Shown in pieces: positions 16,274-25,043 of a stretch of 64,000 bases of DNA. The DNA is from Flavobacteriales bacterium (GTDB lineage: Bacteria; Bacteroidota; Bacteroidia; Flavobacteriales_D; Sanyastnellaceae): NCBI GenBank assembly GCA_022447625.1, contig JAKVAX010000011.1, forward strand, positions 1 to 64,000, given 5' to 3'. Numbering within the stretch: the stretch's first letter is position 1; each line of letters begins with the position of its first letter. The notes below the pieces were generated by a model. The model did no database searches and was not told the origin of the DNA. It saw only the letters and a program-made list of their open reading frames with translations. A program made the translations under genes and the position numbers.

Positions 16274-17005
16274 ATGAAAAAGCTATTGTTTCCTTTTGCC
16301 TCACTCCTTCTATTCTCCGCTTGCGATACGCTTCAGGATATTAGTGAAGTGATCTTGGAAGAACCGATTGCTACGCAACCTTCATTGACCAATGCAGAGG
16401 TGATCTCCGGACTAAAAGAAGCGCTGAAGATTGGTGCAGAAAAGGCTGGAGACTTAGCTTCGGCTACAGACGGGTTTTACAAGAATGAGTTGCTATTCAT
16501 TCCCTTTCCAGAAGAAGCGCAGAAAGTAAAAGAAACAGCTCTTCAGTATGGATTTGGATCACAGGTTGAACAGTTCGAAATGACTCTCAATCGGGCTGCA
16601 GAGGAAGCCGCTAAGGAAGCTACTCCCATCTTCGTAAACGCTATTTCACAGATGACAGTGGCCGATGGATTCGCCATTCTCAATGGAGAGAAAGATGCGG
16701 CTACGAAATACCTAAAGGACAAAACCACAGCCGAACTGACCGAGAAGTTTCGTCCGAAAGTTTCTCAAGCCATTGAAACGGTCAACCTCACTGCCTACTG
16801 GGAGCCCATCATCACCAAGTACAATACAGTCAACATCTTAACAGGTGGAGATGATATTAATCCAGACCTCGAAGCTTACGTGACAGAACGCGCAATCCAA
16901 GGATTGTTCGTCCATGTAGAAGCTGAGGAAGCTGCGATTCGTGAGAATCCACAGGCAAGAGTCACCGAATTGCTAGAGAAAGTATTCGGAAGTCTTGACA
17001 ATTAA
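16274..17005 (+). CDS. DUF4197 lipoprotein
   Basis: The 243-residue product begins with a lipoprotein signal ending LLLFSAC, so Cys17 would carry the lipid. The mature part follows the DUF4197 pattern: ISGLKEALKIGAEKA, then FYKNELLFIPFPEEAQKV, then a helical body with PIFVNAISQMTVADGFAIL and a conserved C-terminal helix (TERAIQGLFVHVEAEEAAIRENP). The family is widespread in Bacteroidota and Proteobacteria, with no assigned biochemical activity. It is transcribed away from cinA and has its own promoter element. Confidence 0.85.
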   Translation: MKKLLFPFASLLLFSACDTLQDISEVILEEPIATQPSLTNAEVISGLKEALKIGAEKAGDLASATDGFYKNELLFIPFPEEAQKVKETALQYGFGSQVEQFEMTLNRAAEEAAKEATPIFVNAISQMTVADGFAILNGEKDAATKYLKDKTTAELTEKFRPKVSQAIETVNLTAYWEPIITKYNTVNILTGGDDINPDLEAYVTERAIQGLFVHVEAEEAAIRENPQARVTELLEKVFGSLDN

Positions 17006-17071
17006 GCGTGTGGAATAGAGTCTTTGTTGTGTATATTAGGTCGTTGTTTTGACCTAAACCTTCTGAGACTT

Positions 17072-18949
17072 ATGAAAAGATTCTATGCACTCTTGTTAGT
17101 GGGCCTTTTTGCTATGCCAGCCTTTGCGCAAAATGGTAAAGCACCCCAACTACCTGTAGAAAAGCGTATTCCGCAACCAATGCCGGAGAAAAGCTACACC
17201 GGCGATGAGTACATCCCTCAAGTACCTTATGACACCCGTCCAGATAACGAGCTGACCTTCTCGAATGACCGTGAAGTTGTCATCTCTGAAGCTATAATCG
17301 GTATCACGCAGTATGATCTTCAAAGTAATGCTGCCGTGGATAACCGTGCACTTCTCTCTGGAGATGATTTTAGAGGCGCTTGGACTATGAGTTTAAGCTC
17401 AGGTTCATTCGACGACCGTGGTACGGGATTCAACGAATACGTTGATGGCGCATGGGGACCAGAACCGATCGATCGCATCGAGAGTGTTCGTATTGGTTGG
17501 CCATCGCTCATCGAAACTGCTAGTGGACGCGTTCTCGCGATTTCACATGCAGGTATTGACACTCCATTACACGTAGCTTACCGCGACGATTCTTCTTGGG
17601 AAGAATACGACATGAACCTCGGCGACCTTCCAGGGCATCTTTGGCCACGCGCTGCGGTAGGTGGAGACGATGGAACCACGATTCACGTGGTTTGTATTTC
17701 GACTCCTGAAGCCAACGGCGGAGCCCTTTATGAAGGGCAAGATGGAGCGATCCTTTACTTCCGTTCTACGGATGGTGGAGATACCTGGGATATCGAAAAC
17801 ATGATGTTCCCTGAATTGAACTCTGATAACTTCCTTGGATTCGACGGAGACATCTACCAGATCTCTGCTCGCGGAAATCAAGTAGCCTTCGGTGTATTCA
17901 ATGACCTTGGAGATAGCTTCGTTATGATCTCAGATGACAATGGAGATACTTGGAGCTACAACAGCTTGGTTGACTTCCCAGTTGACAACTACGTTGTTGA
18001 TTCTGGTTTACCAGATGATCAAGGAGACGACTTCGATGAAGACGGCGTTTTCCAAGAGTACTTCAACACGGATGGTGCTGGATCTGTACTCATCACACCT
18101 GATGGTACCGTTCACGTATTCTACGGTGAGATGTACTACATGGATGCTGACTTGACGGACACGAATTTCTCATACTTCCCTGGTGTGAACGGACTCGCTT
18201 ACTGGAACGACACAATGGAAGAGAACACTTTCGAGACAATTGCTTACGCATACGACCTTGATGAAAGTGGTACGTGGGACATCGATGAGATCGCGCTTTA
18301 CTTCGTGAGTGGAGCGGGAATGCCAAGCGCAAGCCACGATGCTGATGGAAACATCTACGTATCATACAGCGCCTTGATGGAATCACACTCTTCAGGTGTA
18401 CAGAGCTACCGTCACATTTACATCGTTCGTTCTGAAGATGGCGGTGTAACATGGAACTCTGACAACGCTTGTAACGTGACTCCAGATGCTGATTTCGACT
18501 TCTACGAAGCCGTATTCGCAGCACAAGCTCCAGTGATTGACGATGAGATTCACTTGATCTACCAACGCGATTTCGAACCAGGTCTGCACGTCCGGGGAGA
18601 TGAGGATCCAATCGATGTTAATGACATTGTTTATCTTGGCATCGAAACTGACCAGCTATTGGTTTGTGATGAAGACCCAGAGATCGAGATTGTATCTGTA
18701 GACGAACCTCTTGAAGATGGTGACCTCGAGATCTACCCGAACCCAGCGTCGGATCGTGTCAACCTCATCCTAAACAAGCGAGGATCTACTACAATCCAGA
18801 TCTTCAACATGACTGGACAAGAAGTATTCAATGAAACAGTGAATACGAGTCTACGAGTACTAGACGTGTCAGATTTCGCCTCAGGTGTGTACGTTATCCA
18901 ACTCACACTCAACGGCAGCCAACTCACGGAAAAATTAACAATCGAGTGA
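17072..18949 (+). CDS. Secreted BNR/Asp-box repeat protein with T9SS type A sorting domain
   Basis: A signal peptide (MKRFYALLLVGLFAMPAFA) starts at ATG 17072; the frame is open upstream to 17024, but that part has no signal-peptide character. The body (about 130-520) contains several Asp-box motifs of the S-x-D-x-G-x-T-W type (STDGGDTW, SDDNGDTW, SEDGGVTW), as in sialidase-like beta-propellers. The C-terminus (about 550-625) is a T9SS type A sorting domain with YPNPASDRVNL and ASGVYVIQL. The protein is therefore exported and probably cell-surface attached. Whether it is an enzyme or a binding protein is unknown, since no sialidase arginine triad is evident. Length 625 residues. Confidence 0.85.
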   Translation: MKRFYALLLVGLFAMPAFAQNGKAPQLPVEKRIPQPMPEKSYTGDEYIPQVPYDTRPDNELTFSNDREVVISEAIIGITQYDLQSNAAVDNRALLSGDDFRGAWTMSLSSGSFDDRGTGFNEYVDGAWGPEPIDRIESVRIGWPSLIETASGRVLAISHAGIDTPLHVAYRDDSSWEEYDMNLGDLPGHLWPRAAVGGDDGTTIHVVCISTPEANGGALYEGQDGAILYFRSTDGGDTWDIENMMFPELNSDNFLGFDGDIYQISARGNQVAFGVFNDLGDSFVMISDDNGDTWSYNSLVDFPVDNYVVDSGLPDDQGDDFDEDGVFQEYFNTDGAGSVLITPDGTVHVFYGEMYYMDADLTDTNFSYFPGVNGLAYWNDTMEENTFETIAYAYDLDESGTWDIDEIALYFVSGAGMPSASHDADGNIYVSYSALMESHSSGVQSYRHIYIVRSEDGGVTWNSDNACNVTPDADFDFYEAVFAAQAPVIDDEIHLIYQRDFEPGLHVRGDEDPIDVNDIVYLGIETDQLLVCDEDPEIEIVSVDEPLEDGDLEIYPNPASDRVNLILNKRGSTTIQIFNMTGQEVFNETVNTSLRVLDVSDFASGVYVIQLTLNGSQLTEKLTIE

Positions 18950-18972
18950 TCGATTGAACTATCTAAATAAGG

Positions 18973-18999
18973 AGACCCGCGGAAGTGGGTCTTTTTTTT
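18973..18999 (+). terminator. Intrinsic terminator
   Basis: AGACCC and GGGTCT pair around a GCGGAAGT loop and are followed by eight T. It lies directly before a heptamer array. Confidence 0.85.
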
Positions 19000-19027
19000 G
19001 GCTTAGGGCGTAAGGCATAAGGCGTAA
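19000..19027. repeat. Heptamer array upstream of the RAYT gene
   Basis: GGCTTAG, GGCGTAA, GGCATAA and GGCGTAA follow in register. The inverted form of the same word lies just after the RAYT gene (19699-19726), so the gene sits between inverted copies. Confidence 0.8.
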
Positions 19028-19191
19028 GTTTGGGATTATGAATGGCCTAAGGGTAATTTCTAACATTGCCTTTGGCAACTATGAGACATGCGCCCGGCGC
19101 AGTTCTTGCGTTTATAAAGTTTTGGTTTGCGGCTGTAAAGTTGATGTTGAAGAGGCGCTTTTTCATGTGATGTTTGAAGAAATAGACTACC

Positions 19192-19674
19192 ATGAAAAAC
19201 TCTTTAAGAAGAAGGGGATGGAAGTATTACACCTCTGCCTCCTACTTCATTACCATCAATATCAAACCGAGGAAACAGTGGTTTGGATCACTAACAGAAA
19301 AAGGAGTTCATCTTTCTCCAACAGGAACCATCGTTCTTGATCGATTACAAGCGACCAATGAGATGTACTCCCATGTGTCCTTAGACCACTTCATCATTAT
19401 GCCAGATCACATCCATTTCATTCTTCAATTTGATCCTTCAACCGATCATTTCGCCTTCGGAAACGGTGAATTTGGACCTCAGAAAGGAAATCTTGGAAAC
19501 GTCGTTAATAGCTTCAAAAGGAAAACAACAAAACTCGTCAGAGAAATTCATCCTTCATTTAAATGGCAAAAGAACTACCATGACAAGGTCATTCATGACC
19601 ATGACACCCTTGTAGAACTTCGCCGATACATTCAACAAAAACCCCGAAGAGAATGGGAACGATTAAAAGACTAA
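19192..19674 (+). CDS. REP-associated Y1 transposase-like protein (RAYT / IS200-like)
   Basis: The 160-residue protein belongs to the Y1_Tnp fold of HUH single-strand DNA endonucleases. The metal-binding His-Ile-His is visible in MPDHIHFIL, and a candidate nucleophile Tyr lies in FKWQKNYHDKVI. The N-terminal YFITINIKPRKQWFG strand and the C-terminal helix (IQQKPRREWERLKD) match RAYT proteins, which move or maintain short dispersed palindromes rather than whole insertion sequences. Terminal imperfect inverted repeats of the genome's heptamer word (19000-19027 and 19699-19726) flank it, a plausible substrate. An overlapping frame at 19038-19340 has no family resemblance. Confidence 0.85.
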   Translation: MKNSLRRRGWKYYTSASYFITINIKPRKQWFGSLTEKGVHLSPTGTIVLDRLQATNEMYSHVSLDHFIIMPDHIHFILQFDPSTDHFAFGNGEFGPQKGNLGNVVNSFKRKTTKLVREIHPSFKWQKNYHDKVIHDHDTLVELRRYIQQKPRREWERLKD

Positions 19675-19698
19675 TGGTTTGCCCCTGAGCAATCCAAA

Positions 19699-19726
19699 CC
19701 TTACGCCATAAGCCTTAAGCCCTTAT
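19699..19726. repeat. Heptamer array downstream of the RAYT gene (inverted word)
   Basis: CCTTACG, CCATAAG, CCTTAAG and CCCTTAT follow in register. The last unit runs into the stop codon of psd (19723-19725, minus strand). Confidence 0.8.
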
Positions 19727-20373
19727 TTAAACTTCGCAATCACCGTCCGCTTCCCCTGCACCTTGTCGCCAATTTTGACTTGAATGTCAGCGTCTAGAGG
19801 AAGGAAGATATCGATGCGGCTTCCGAATTTGATGAATCCGCATTCGTCGCCTTGGGCTACTTTATCGCCCTCTTTGATGTAGTATTTGATGCGTCGTGCA
19901 ACGGCGCCAGCGATTTGCCGGAAGAGGATCTCATGCTTCTTCCCTTTAATCACCAAGGTGGTGCGTTCGTTGTCTGTTGACGACTTTGGATCCCAAGCCA
20001 CAAGGAATAGCCCCGGGTGGTACTTCGTGTAGCTCACCTCACCTTCAATGGGTGTCCATTGAGCATGGACGTTGAGGGGTGACATGAATACCGATACCTG
20101 AATGCGTTTGTCTTTGAAGTATTCACCTTCTTCGGTCTCTTCAATGACTACCACTTTTCCGTCTGATGGTGAGATGACGTGATCTTCACCTACATTCACT
20201 TCACGTTTTGGAATACGGAAGAACTGCGCAAAAAGCAGGAATCCTCCGAATAGAATCGGAAGTGAAACGTAGAATAACCAAGACGGTGTATAGAAGTAGA
20301 GTACAGTTCCGAGCGCTGCGAGAAAAAGAAACCAGACGGTCAGAATAACATTGCCTTCGCGGTGTAAATACAT
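19723..20373 (-). CDS. psd: Phosphatidylserine decarboxylase family protein
   Basis: Psd converts phosphatidylserine to phosphatidylethanolamine. This 216-residue short form has two N-terminal membrane segments (about 8-27 and 32-52), the HVISPSDGKVV and FMSPLNVHAQ motifs, and Gly184-Ser185 in KFGSRID. Self-cleavage at that Gly-Ser would make the pyruvoyl cofactor from Ser185. The compact architecture matches the archaeal-type or group II Psd used by Bacteroidota. Its ATG overlaps the TGA of cdsA (TGATG), so translation of the two phospholipid genes is probably coupled. Confidence 0.92.
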   Translation of the reverse strand: MYLHREGNVILTVWFLFLAALGTVLYFYTPSWLFYVSLPILFGGFLLFAQFFRIPKREVNVGEDHVISPSDGKVVVIEETEEGEYFKDKRIQVSVFMSPLNVHAQWTPIEGEVSYTKYHPGLFLVAWDPKSSTDNERTTLVIKGKKHEILFRQIAGAVARRIKYYIKEGDKVAQGDECGFIKFGSRIDIFLPLDADIQVKIGDKVQGKRTVIAKFK

Positions 20374-21194
20374 CAGAGCAGGTTTGAGATCAGCAAATAT
20401 GCCAAGATCACGGGAATTGACAGCAATACTCCATCAAATCGATCCAAAACTCCTCCGTGACCTGGTAATAGGTTCCCAGAGTCTTTAACCCCAGAAGAAC
20501 GCTTAAGCAGGCTCTCCACAAGGTCTCCAGCGTTAGAGAACACACCAATGATTGCCGCAATTACGAGCCATTGATTTCGTGAATACATTCCGGAAATATC
20601 TCCCATAAACCAGGCGAGTACCATAGCTAAGACTACTCCACCAAGAAAACCTTCAATGGTTTTTCCAGGAGAGATCTTTGGCGCAAGTTTATGTCGTCCA
20701 AAGGTTCTTCCGGTAACATATGCACCCGTATCGTTGGTCCATAGAATCATGAAGAAGCCGAGGACAGTCCAACCATTGTACACGCCTCCTAACGAAGAAG
20801 CAGTCACTAATAATGAAAAAGGAACAGTGATCCACAACTGCCCCGTGAACGCATTGGTGACACGTACAAAGGCGTCTTCCGTTTTTCCTCGGAATAATTC
20901 TGCAATGGGTAGAAAGGCGATGCTAGCGAAGCCGATGGCCATTCCAGCCGTAGGGATGATATCCGCTGCCGCCAAGACCGAGGAGGTATAACAGATCGTA
21001 GCAACGAAAAAGCCCATCATCCTTGAGGGAAGGGGCTTTTTTCCTTTGTTTAATATGGTATGATATTCATTGATCCCGATGAGGGTCACTAAGAGGAATA
21101 GTCCGCTTAGGGTCCATAGGTCAATGAGGATTGACGCTGCGAGAATGATCACAAAGAACACCCCAGTTATTGCTCGTTGCCAGAAGTTACTCAC
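20373..21194 (-). CDS. cdsA: Phosphatidate cytidylyltransferase
   Basis: CdsA makes CDP-diacylglycerol from phosphatidic acid and CTP, the branch point of phospholipid synthesis. The 273-residue product has about seven to eight hydrophobic segments. It ends with the family signature (about 195-255): KISPGKTIEGFLGG, then NAGDLVESLLKRSSGVKDSG and LPGHGGVLDRFDG. The gene overlaps both neighbours: eight bases with the DUF2007 gene upstream and one base with psd downstream. The three form a tight unit after ftsH. Confidence 0.95.
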   Translation of the reverse strand: MSNFWQRAITGVFFVIILAASILIDLWTLSGLFLLVTLIGINEYHTILNKGKKPLPSRMMGFFVATICYTSSVLAAADIIPTAGMAIGFASIAFLPIAELFRGKTEDAFVRVTNAFTGQLWITVPFSLLVTASSLGGVYNGWTVLGFFMILWTNDTGAYVTGRTFGRHKLAPKISPGKTIEGFLGGVVLAMVLAWFMGDISGMYSRNQWLVIAAIIGVFSNAGDLVESLLKRSSGVKDSGNLLPGHGGVLDRFDGVLLSIPVILAYLLISNLL

Positions 21195-21390
21195 GCTCGT
21201 GTTTTTCGATCAGCCTTACGGCCTTAATCACGTCTTCTGCTTTCACATGTAGTTCATGATCTCCGAAAAGGTACGCACTATCTTGCTTACTGAGCACAAG
21301 GGCCGCAATCTCATTACTCTCGAGCAGGTGCTTCAGCAATGAAACGTACTGCAAATTCCCACTCGAATAAATGCGTCTCCAGCCCTCCAT
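21187..21390 (-). CDS. DUF2007 small protein (putative signal-transducing)
   Basis: This 67-residue protein fits the DUF2007 fold: WRRIYSSGNLQYVSLLKHLLESNEI, then ALVLSKQDSAYLFGDHELHVKAED and a last helix. DUF2007 resembles the small alpha/beta domain of PII-like or GlnD-related proteins and is labelled putative signal transducing, without experimental support known to me. It lies between ftsH and cdsA, as in many Flavobacteria, and overlaps the start of cdsA. Confidence 0.82.
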   Translation of the reverse strand: MEGWRRIYSSGNLQYVSLLKHLLESNEIAALVLSKQDSAYLFGDHELHVKAEDVIKAVRLIEKHERE

Positions 21391-21393
21391 TGG

Positions 21394-23403
21394 CTACTCC
21401 TTTGTTGGCTCCTCGCTCGATGCTGCTGCATCATCAGCCGGAGCTTCCGTAGAAGAAGGAATATCATCTGAAGAAGTTTCCGCTGCTTTTTCCGCCATAA
21501 GAGCATCGGCCTCAAAAGGTCGTTTCCCCATAATCTCTACCAGGTCTTCTTTGAAGATGACTTCTTTCTCGAGCAACTTGTTCGCGAGTGTTGTTAGCTT
21601 GTCATTGTTGATCGTCAGCAACTCCTTCGCACGATCGTATGCTCGCTCGATGATCTTGCTTGCTTCCTCATCAATGATCTTTGCTGTCTCTTCGCTGTAT
21701 GGCTTTGTGAAGTTTGATTCACCTGATGAATCATAGTAGCTACGGTTACCGATACGCTTGTTCAAACCGTACACAGAAACCATGGCATAGGCTTGCTTTG
21801 TCACCTTCTCAAGGTCACTCAACGCACCTGTACTGATCTTCCCGAAAGTGATTTCCTCTGCTGCTCGTCCACCAAGTGCTGCACACATCTCATCAAAGAT
21901 CTGCTCAGTAGTCGTAATCGAACGTTCCTCTGGGAGGTACCAAGCTGCCCCGAGGCTCTGACCACGTGGTACGATTGTCACCTTTACAAGCGGTGAGGCG
22001 TGTTCCAACAACCAGCTTACAGTCGCGTGACCTGCTTCGTGGAATGCAATCGTTTCCTTCTCGCGAGGAGAGATAATCTTGTTCTTCTTTTCTAGTCCAC
22101 CGATCACACGGTCAACAGCGTCCAAGAAATCTTGGCGTGTTACTAGATCGCGGTTCTTACGTGCTGCAATCAATGCGGCCTCGTTACAAATGTTCGCGAT
22201 GTCTGCACCCGAGAATCCTGGAGTTTGACGGGCCAAAAAGTCAACGTCGATTGAGGTATCCGCTTTGATCGGACGAAGGTGTACTTCGAAGATGGCTTTA
22301 CGCTCATTCAAGTCTGGCATATCAACGTAGATCTGACGATCGAATCGTCCGGCACGCATCAAGGCCTTATCAAGGATATCTGCACGGTTTGTTGCTGCGA
22401 GAATGATAACTCCAGAGTTCGTTCCGAAACCATCCATTTCAGTCAGCAGCTGGTTCAATGTATTCTCACGCTCGTCATTCGAACCGAGATTTACATTCTT
22501 ACCACGCGCTCGTCCAATCGCATCAATCTCATCAATAAAGATGATGGCTGGTGCTTTCTCTTTCGCTTGCTTGAAGAGGTCACGAACACGGCTGGCACCT
22601 ACCCCAACAAACATCTCTACGAAGTCAGAACCACTCAATGAGAAGAATGGTACTTGCGCTTCACCTGCAACGGCTTTCGCCAAGAGTGTTTTACCCGTTC
22701 CTGGAGGTCCTACAAGTAGTGCTCCTTTTGGGATCTTCGCTCCAAGTTCAGTGTATTTTTTGGGGTTCTTAAGGAATTCAACGATTTCCTGAACTTCTTC
22801 CTTCGCTCCGTCAAGTCCAGCTACATCACTGAAGTTCACGTTGGTTCCTTTGCCCTTTTCAAAGAGCTGGGCTTTCGATTTTCCAATGTTAAAGATTTGG
22901 CCTCCGCCAGCTCCACCGCCACCGAGGCGCCGCATGAGGATAATCCAAACGAAGATCAAAATACCTAGGAAGATGCCCCAGGTGAAAATCTGTTGACCTA
23001 GGTCATTGACCGGCTGGTATACCAATTCAAAGCCCTGACTACGCTGGAGTTCTTTGATCTCTTTCGCATACTCATCACCTGGTGGCATGTAAAAACTGTA
23101 ATCAGGACCAGAGTAAATGCGTTGAAGGAATTGATCTTCCCCTTTTGATTTCTGCAGGCTATCTCGAGCTTCTGGCTTGAGAAATACTGAAACGCGCTCA
23201 CCCGTTTGGTTGATGCGTTTTACTTTTCCGTCTTCTGCGAGTTCACGGAACTCTGCGTAGGATATATCATCGCCATTTGACCCACTGTTGAACATGAGCA
23301 TGGCGATTAACACCGCTCCAATCACGGCGTAAATCCAATAGAAGTTCATCTGCTTTTTAGGCTGATTTCCTTCGGGTGTTTTTTTGTCTTGTTCTATTGA
23401 CAT
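21394..23403 (-). CDS. ftsH: ATP-dependent zinc metalloprotease FtsH
   Basis: FtsH is the membrane-bound AAA protease that degrades misfolded membrane proteins and short-lived regulators. Counting from the ATG at 23403 (669 residues), there are two membrane helices (about 18-37 and 139-157) around a periplasmic domain. Walker A GPPGTGKT lies at 232-239, Walker B IIFIDEID follows, then the second region of homology ([17 protein letters not shown]) and the zinc site HEAGH at 455-459. The frame is open to 23511, but that extension would overlap rsfS, whose stop is at 23423, so 23403 is chosen. The C-terminal tail is rich in Ala, Ser and Glu. Confidence 0.95.
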   Translation of the reverse strand: MSIEQDKKTPEGNQPKKQMNFYWIYAVIGAVLIAMLMFNSGSNGDDISYAEFRELAEDGKVKRINQTGERVSVFLKPEARDSLQKSKGEDQFLQRIYSGPDYSFYMPPGDEYAKEIKELQRSQGFELVYQPVNDLGQQIFTWGIFLGILIFVWIILMRRLGGGGAGGGQIFNIGKSKAQLFEKGKGTNVNFSDVAGLDGAKEEVQEIVEFLKNPKKYTELGAKIPKGALLVGPPGTGKTLLAKAVAGEAQVPFFSLSGSDFVEMFVGVGASRVRDLFKQAKEKAPAIIFIDEIDAIGRARGKNVNLGSNDERENTLNQLLTEMDGFGTNSGVIILAATNRADILDKALMRAGRFDRQIYVDMPDLNERKAIFEVHLRPIKADTSIDVDFLARQTPGFSGADIANICNEAALIAARKNRDLVTRQDFLDAVDRVIGGLEKKNKIISPREKETIAFHEAGHATVSWLLEHASPLVKVTIVPRGQSLGAAWYLPEERSITTTEQIFDEMCAALGGRAAEEITFGKISTGALSDLEKVTKQAYAMVSVYGLNKRIGNRSYYDSSGESNFTKPYSEETAKIIDEEASKIIERAYDRAKELLTINNDKLTTLANKLLEKEVIFKEDLVEIMGKRPFEADALMAEKAAETSSDDIPSSTEAPADDAAASSEEPTKE

Positions 23404-23422
23404 ATTCTTTTCTCTGCGAACC

Positions 23423-23797
23423 TTAAACCTCGTATTCGTACTCCTTGACTTCAGCATCTGCCCAGAGTTCTTCAAGAGCGTAGAACTCACGTGCCTCTTT
23501 GTAGAAAACATGCACCACGATGTTGGAGTAATCCATCAGGATCCATTCTGCGTTGCGGACACCTTCTGTGTGCCAAGGACGGTCATTGAATGCTTCGATC
23601 GTGTCTTTTTCTACTCGGTTGGCGATCGCTTGGACTTGTGTATTCGAGTTACCGTGACAGACTACAAAAAAGTCTGCTACTGAGTTTGGAATATCTCTTA
23701 GATCCAGGCTTCTAATCTCCTCGCCTTTCACCTCTTGTATGGCATTAACTACCACTTCGAGTAAATGTTCTGACGACGCTTGTTTAATTTTCTTCAT
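23423..23797 (-). CDS. rsfS: Ribosomal silencing factor RsfS
   Basis: RsfS binds ribosomal protein uL14 on the large subunit and blocks subunit joining when nutrients are scarce. The 124-residue product shows the family pattern: VVNAIQEVKGEEIRSLDLRDI, ADFFVVCHGNSNTQVQAIANRV, and WILMDYSNIVVHVF near the C-terminus. It lies 19 bases upstream of ftsH on the same strand, in the phylum's usual order, and has a clear promoter element in the divergent gap to birA. Confidence 0.93.
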   Translation of the reverse strand: MKKIKQASSEHLLEVVVNAIQEVKGEEIRSLDLRDIPNSVADFFVVCHGNSNTQVQAIANRVEKDTIEAFNDRPWHTEGVRNAEWILMDYSNIVVHVFYKEAREFYALEELWADAEVKEYEYEV

Positions 23798-23819
23798 TCA
23801 GGGCCCCTTAGGTTGGGTA

Positions 23820-23827
23820 CAAAAGTA
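23820..23827 (-). promoter_or_regulatory. -7 promoter element of rsfS-ftsH
   Basis: TACTTTTG on the minus strand matches TAnnTTTG fully; the transcript would start near 23814. A plus-strand TACTTTTA (23829-23836) right beside it may serve birA, so the two promoters are back to back. Confidence 0.55.
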
Positions 23828-23886
23828 ATACTTTTAGCTAATTGATTTTTAACACGAAAACCGCACCAGTTGCGACTTCTAGCATA

Positions 23887-24636
23887 ATGAACACCCTATT
23901 CGTCGGCCAACAAGTCATTCGTTTACGTGTTGTTGATAGTACCAACAACTATGCTGCCAAGATGGTCAAGATGCCAAAATGGATAGAAGGAACGGCCATT
24001 GTGGCAGACTATCAGACATCCGGCAAGGGTCGAAATGGCAACGTGTGGCGTGGCAGTGCGGGTGACAACCTTTTTGTCAGTTTCCTTTTCAAACCCACGC
24101 ACATTCCACTTCAGCATTCATTCCTATTGAGCATGGCCGCTGCTTTAGCAGTTCAATACACCATCAAGGAACTCTTGAACACTGACGATGTCACCGTGAA
24201 GTGGCCCAACGATGTCTTTGTCAATGACCGCAAGGTCTCGGGAATTCTCATCGAGAATCAGGTGCGTGGCGGACAAATATCTTCCGCCATTGTCGGTATC
24301 GGAATCAATGTCAATGAGTTGGAATTTGGGGAGCTTCGGGCTACTTCGCTAAACGCGGAAACGGGTAGCTCCTTTGATCGAGAGGACGTGCTTCAGAGTC
24401 TAAGTCGCCATCTAGAAGCCCAATACCTTTTGCTTCGCTCGAAGTCAATGCAAATTCTGGAGAATTATCAGGCAAGTTTGTATGGCAAAGATGAAATCAG
24501 AAACTACATCTTCCCCGATGGTGAAGACCAAGGGGTATTGCAACGTGTAGCCATTGACGGCTCGGCAACATTCGCCCGAAACTCGGGAAAACACAGTTAC
24601 ACGATTGACCACGTAAAGTGGTGTTGGGAAGACTAG
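23887..24636 (+). CDS. birA: Biotin--[acetyl-CoA-carboxylase] ligase
   Basis: BirA attaches biotin to the carboxyl-carrier protein of acetyl-CoA carboxylase. The 249-residue product has the catalytic domain only, with no N-terminal DNA-binding domain, so it is not expected to act as a repressor. Motifs visible are DSTNNYA, ADYQTSGKGRNGNVW (the biotinyl-AMP loop), VKWPNDVFV and KVSGILIE. A TTG start at 23842 would add 15 residues without family resemblance; ATG 23887 is preferred. The 3' end overlaps the convergent SRPBCC gene by four bases. Confidence 0.92.
   Translation: MNTLFVGQQVIRLRVVDSTNNYAAKMVKMPKWIEGTAIVADYQTSGKGRNGNVWRGSAGDNLFVSFLFKPTHIPLQHSFLLSMAAALAVQYTIKELLNTDDVTVKWPNDVFVNDRKVSGILIENQVRGGQISSAIVGIGINVNELEFGELRATSLNAETGSSFDREDVLQSLSRHLEAQYLLLRSKSMQILENYQASLYGKDEIRNYIFPDGEDQGVLQRVAIDGSATFARNSGKHSYTIDHVKWCWED
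24345..24360 (-). repeat. Dispersed 15-mer variant, in birA
   Basis: On the plus strand TTCGCTA-AA-CGCGGAA is the inverted motif with one extra base. The GCG-GAA half keeps the usual codon phase (N-A-E). Confidence 0.45.
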
Positions 24637-25034
24637 TTGAACTTCTCCTGGAGGCGATCAGCGATGTAATCAAACAGGTTTCGGAGTGGCTTCTCTACCA
24701 TCATTTTCATGAATGGATTCACATCCAAGTTGCTCACCATACCTGCTCTAGTTCCATTTTCCGTTTCCGCGATAGCGATATTAAGATCAAACTTCACAGG
24801 AGAAGGAGCTTCAGACTCCAGTACAATGCGGTTAGGTGCCTCAACAGAAGACTTCTTCAGACCGATCGTGTACGCACCAGCCACCTTAAATGAACAGCGA
24901 TCAACCTCACCACTCCAGTCAGAAATCTTATCTTGCGGAAGTAGTTCTTTGAGATTCGTAAGGTCTTGAACAAAATCAAACACCTCTTGTGGAGAGCTTG
25001 TGAGCTCTACCTTCTTGCTTTCAATCACTGCCAT
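24633..25034 (-). CDS. SRPBCC-family protein
   Basis: This 133-residue protein fits the START/SRPBCC helix-grip fold. It has an N-terminal strand (IESKKVELTSSPQEVFDFVQDLTNLKELLP, spanning about 4-33), a central beta-sheet and a long C-terminal helix (MVEKPLRNLFDYIADRLQEKF). Such proteins bind hydrophobic ligands or membranes; the ligand is unknown. It is part of the conserved string Nudix-pyrE-SRPBCC-birA and lies nine bases after pyrE, so it is probably co-transcribed with pyrE. Confidence 0.82.
   Translation of the reverse strand: MAVIESKKVELTSSPQEVFDFVQDLTNLKELLPQDKISDWSGEVDRCSFKVAGAYTIGLKKSSVEAPNRIVLESEAPSPVKFDLNIAIAETENGTRAGMVSNLDVNPFMKMMVEKPLRNLFDYIADRLQEKFN
24765..24779 (+). repeat. 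Dispersed 15-mer, in the SRPBCC gene
   Basis: TTCCGCGATAGCGAT, with a mismatch only at the last base; it encodes I-A-I-A-E on the gene strand. Confidence 0.7.
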
Positions 25035-25043
25035 ATTGATAGA

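Noticed and set aside
19038-19340. 100-residue frame upstream of and overlapping the RAYT gene
   Set aside because: A different frame from the transposase with no family resemblance; the RAYT frame holds HIH and the Tyr motif.
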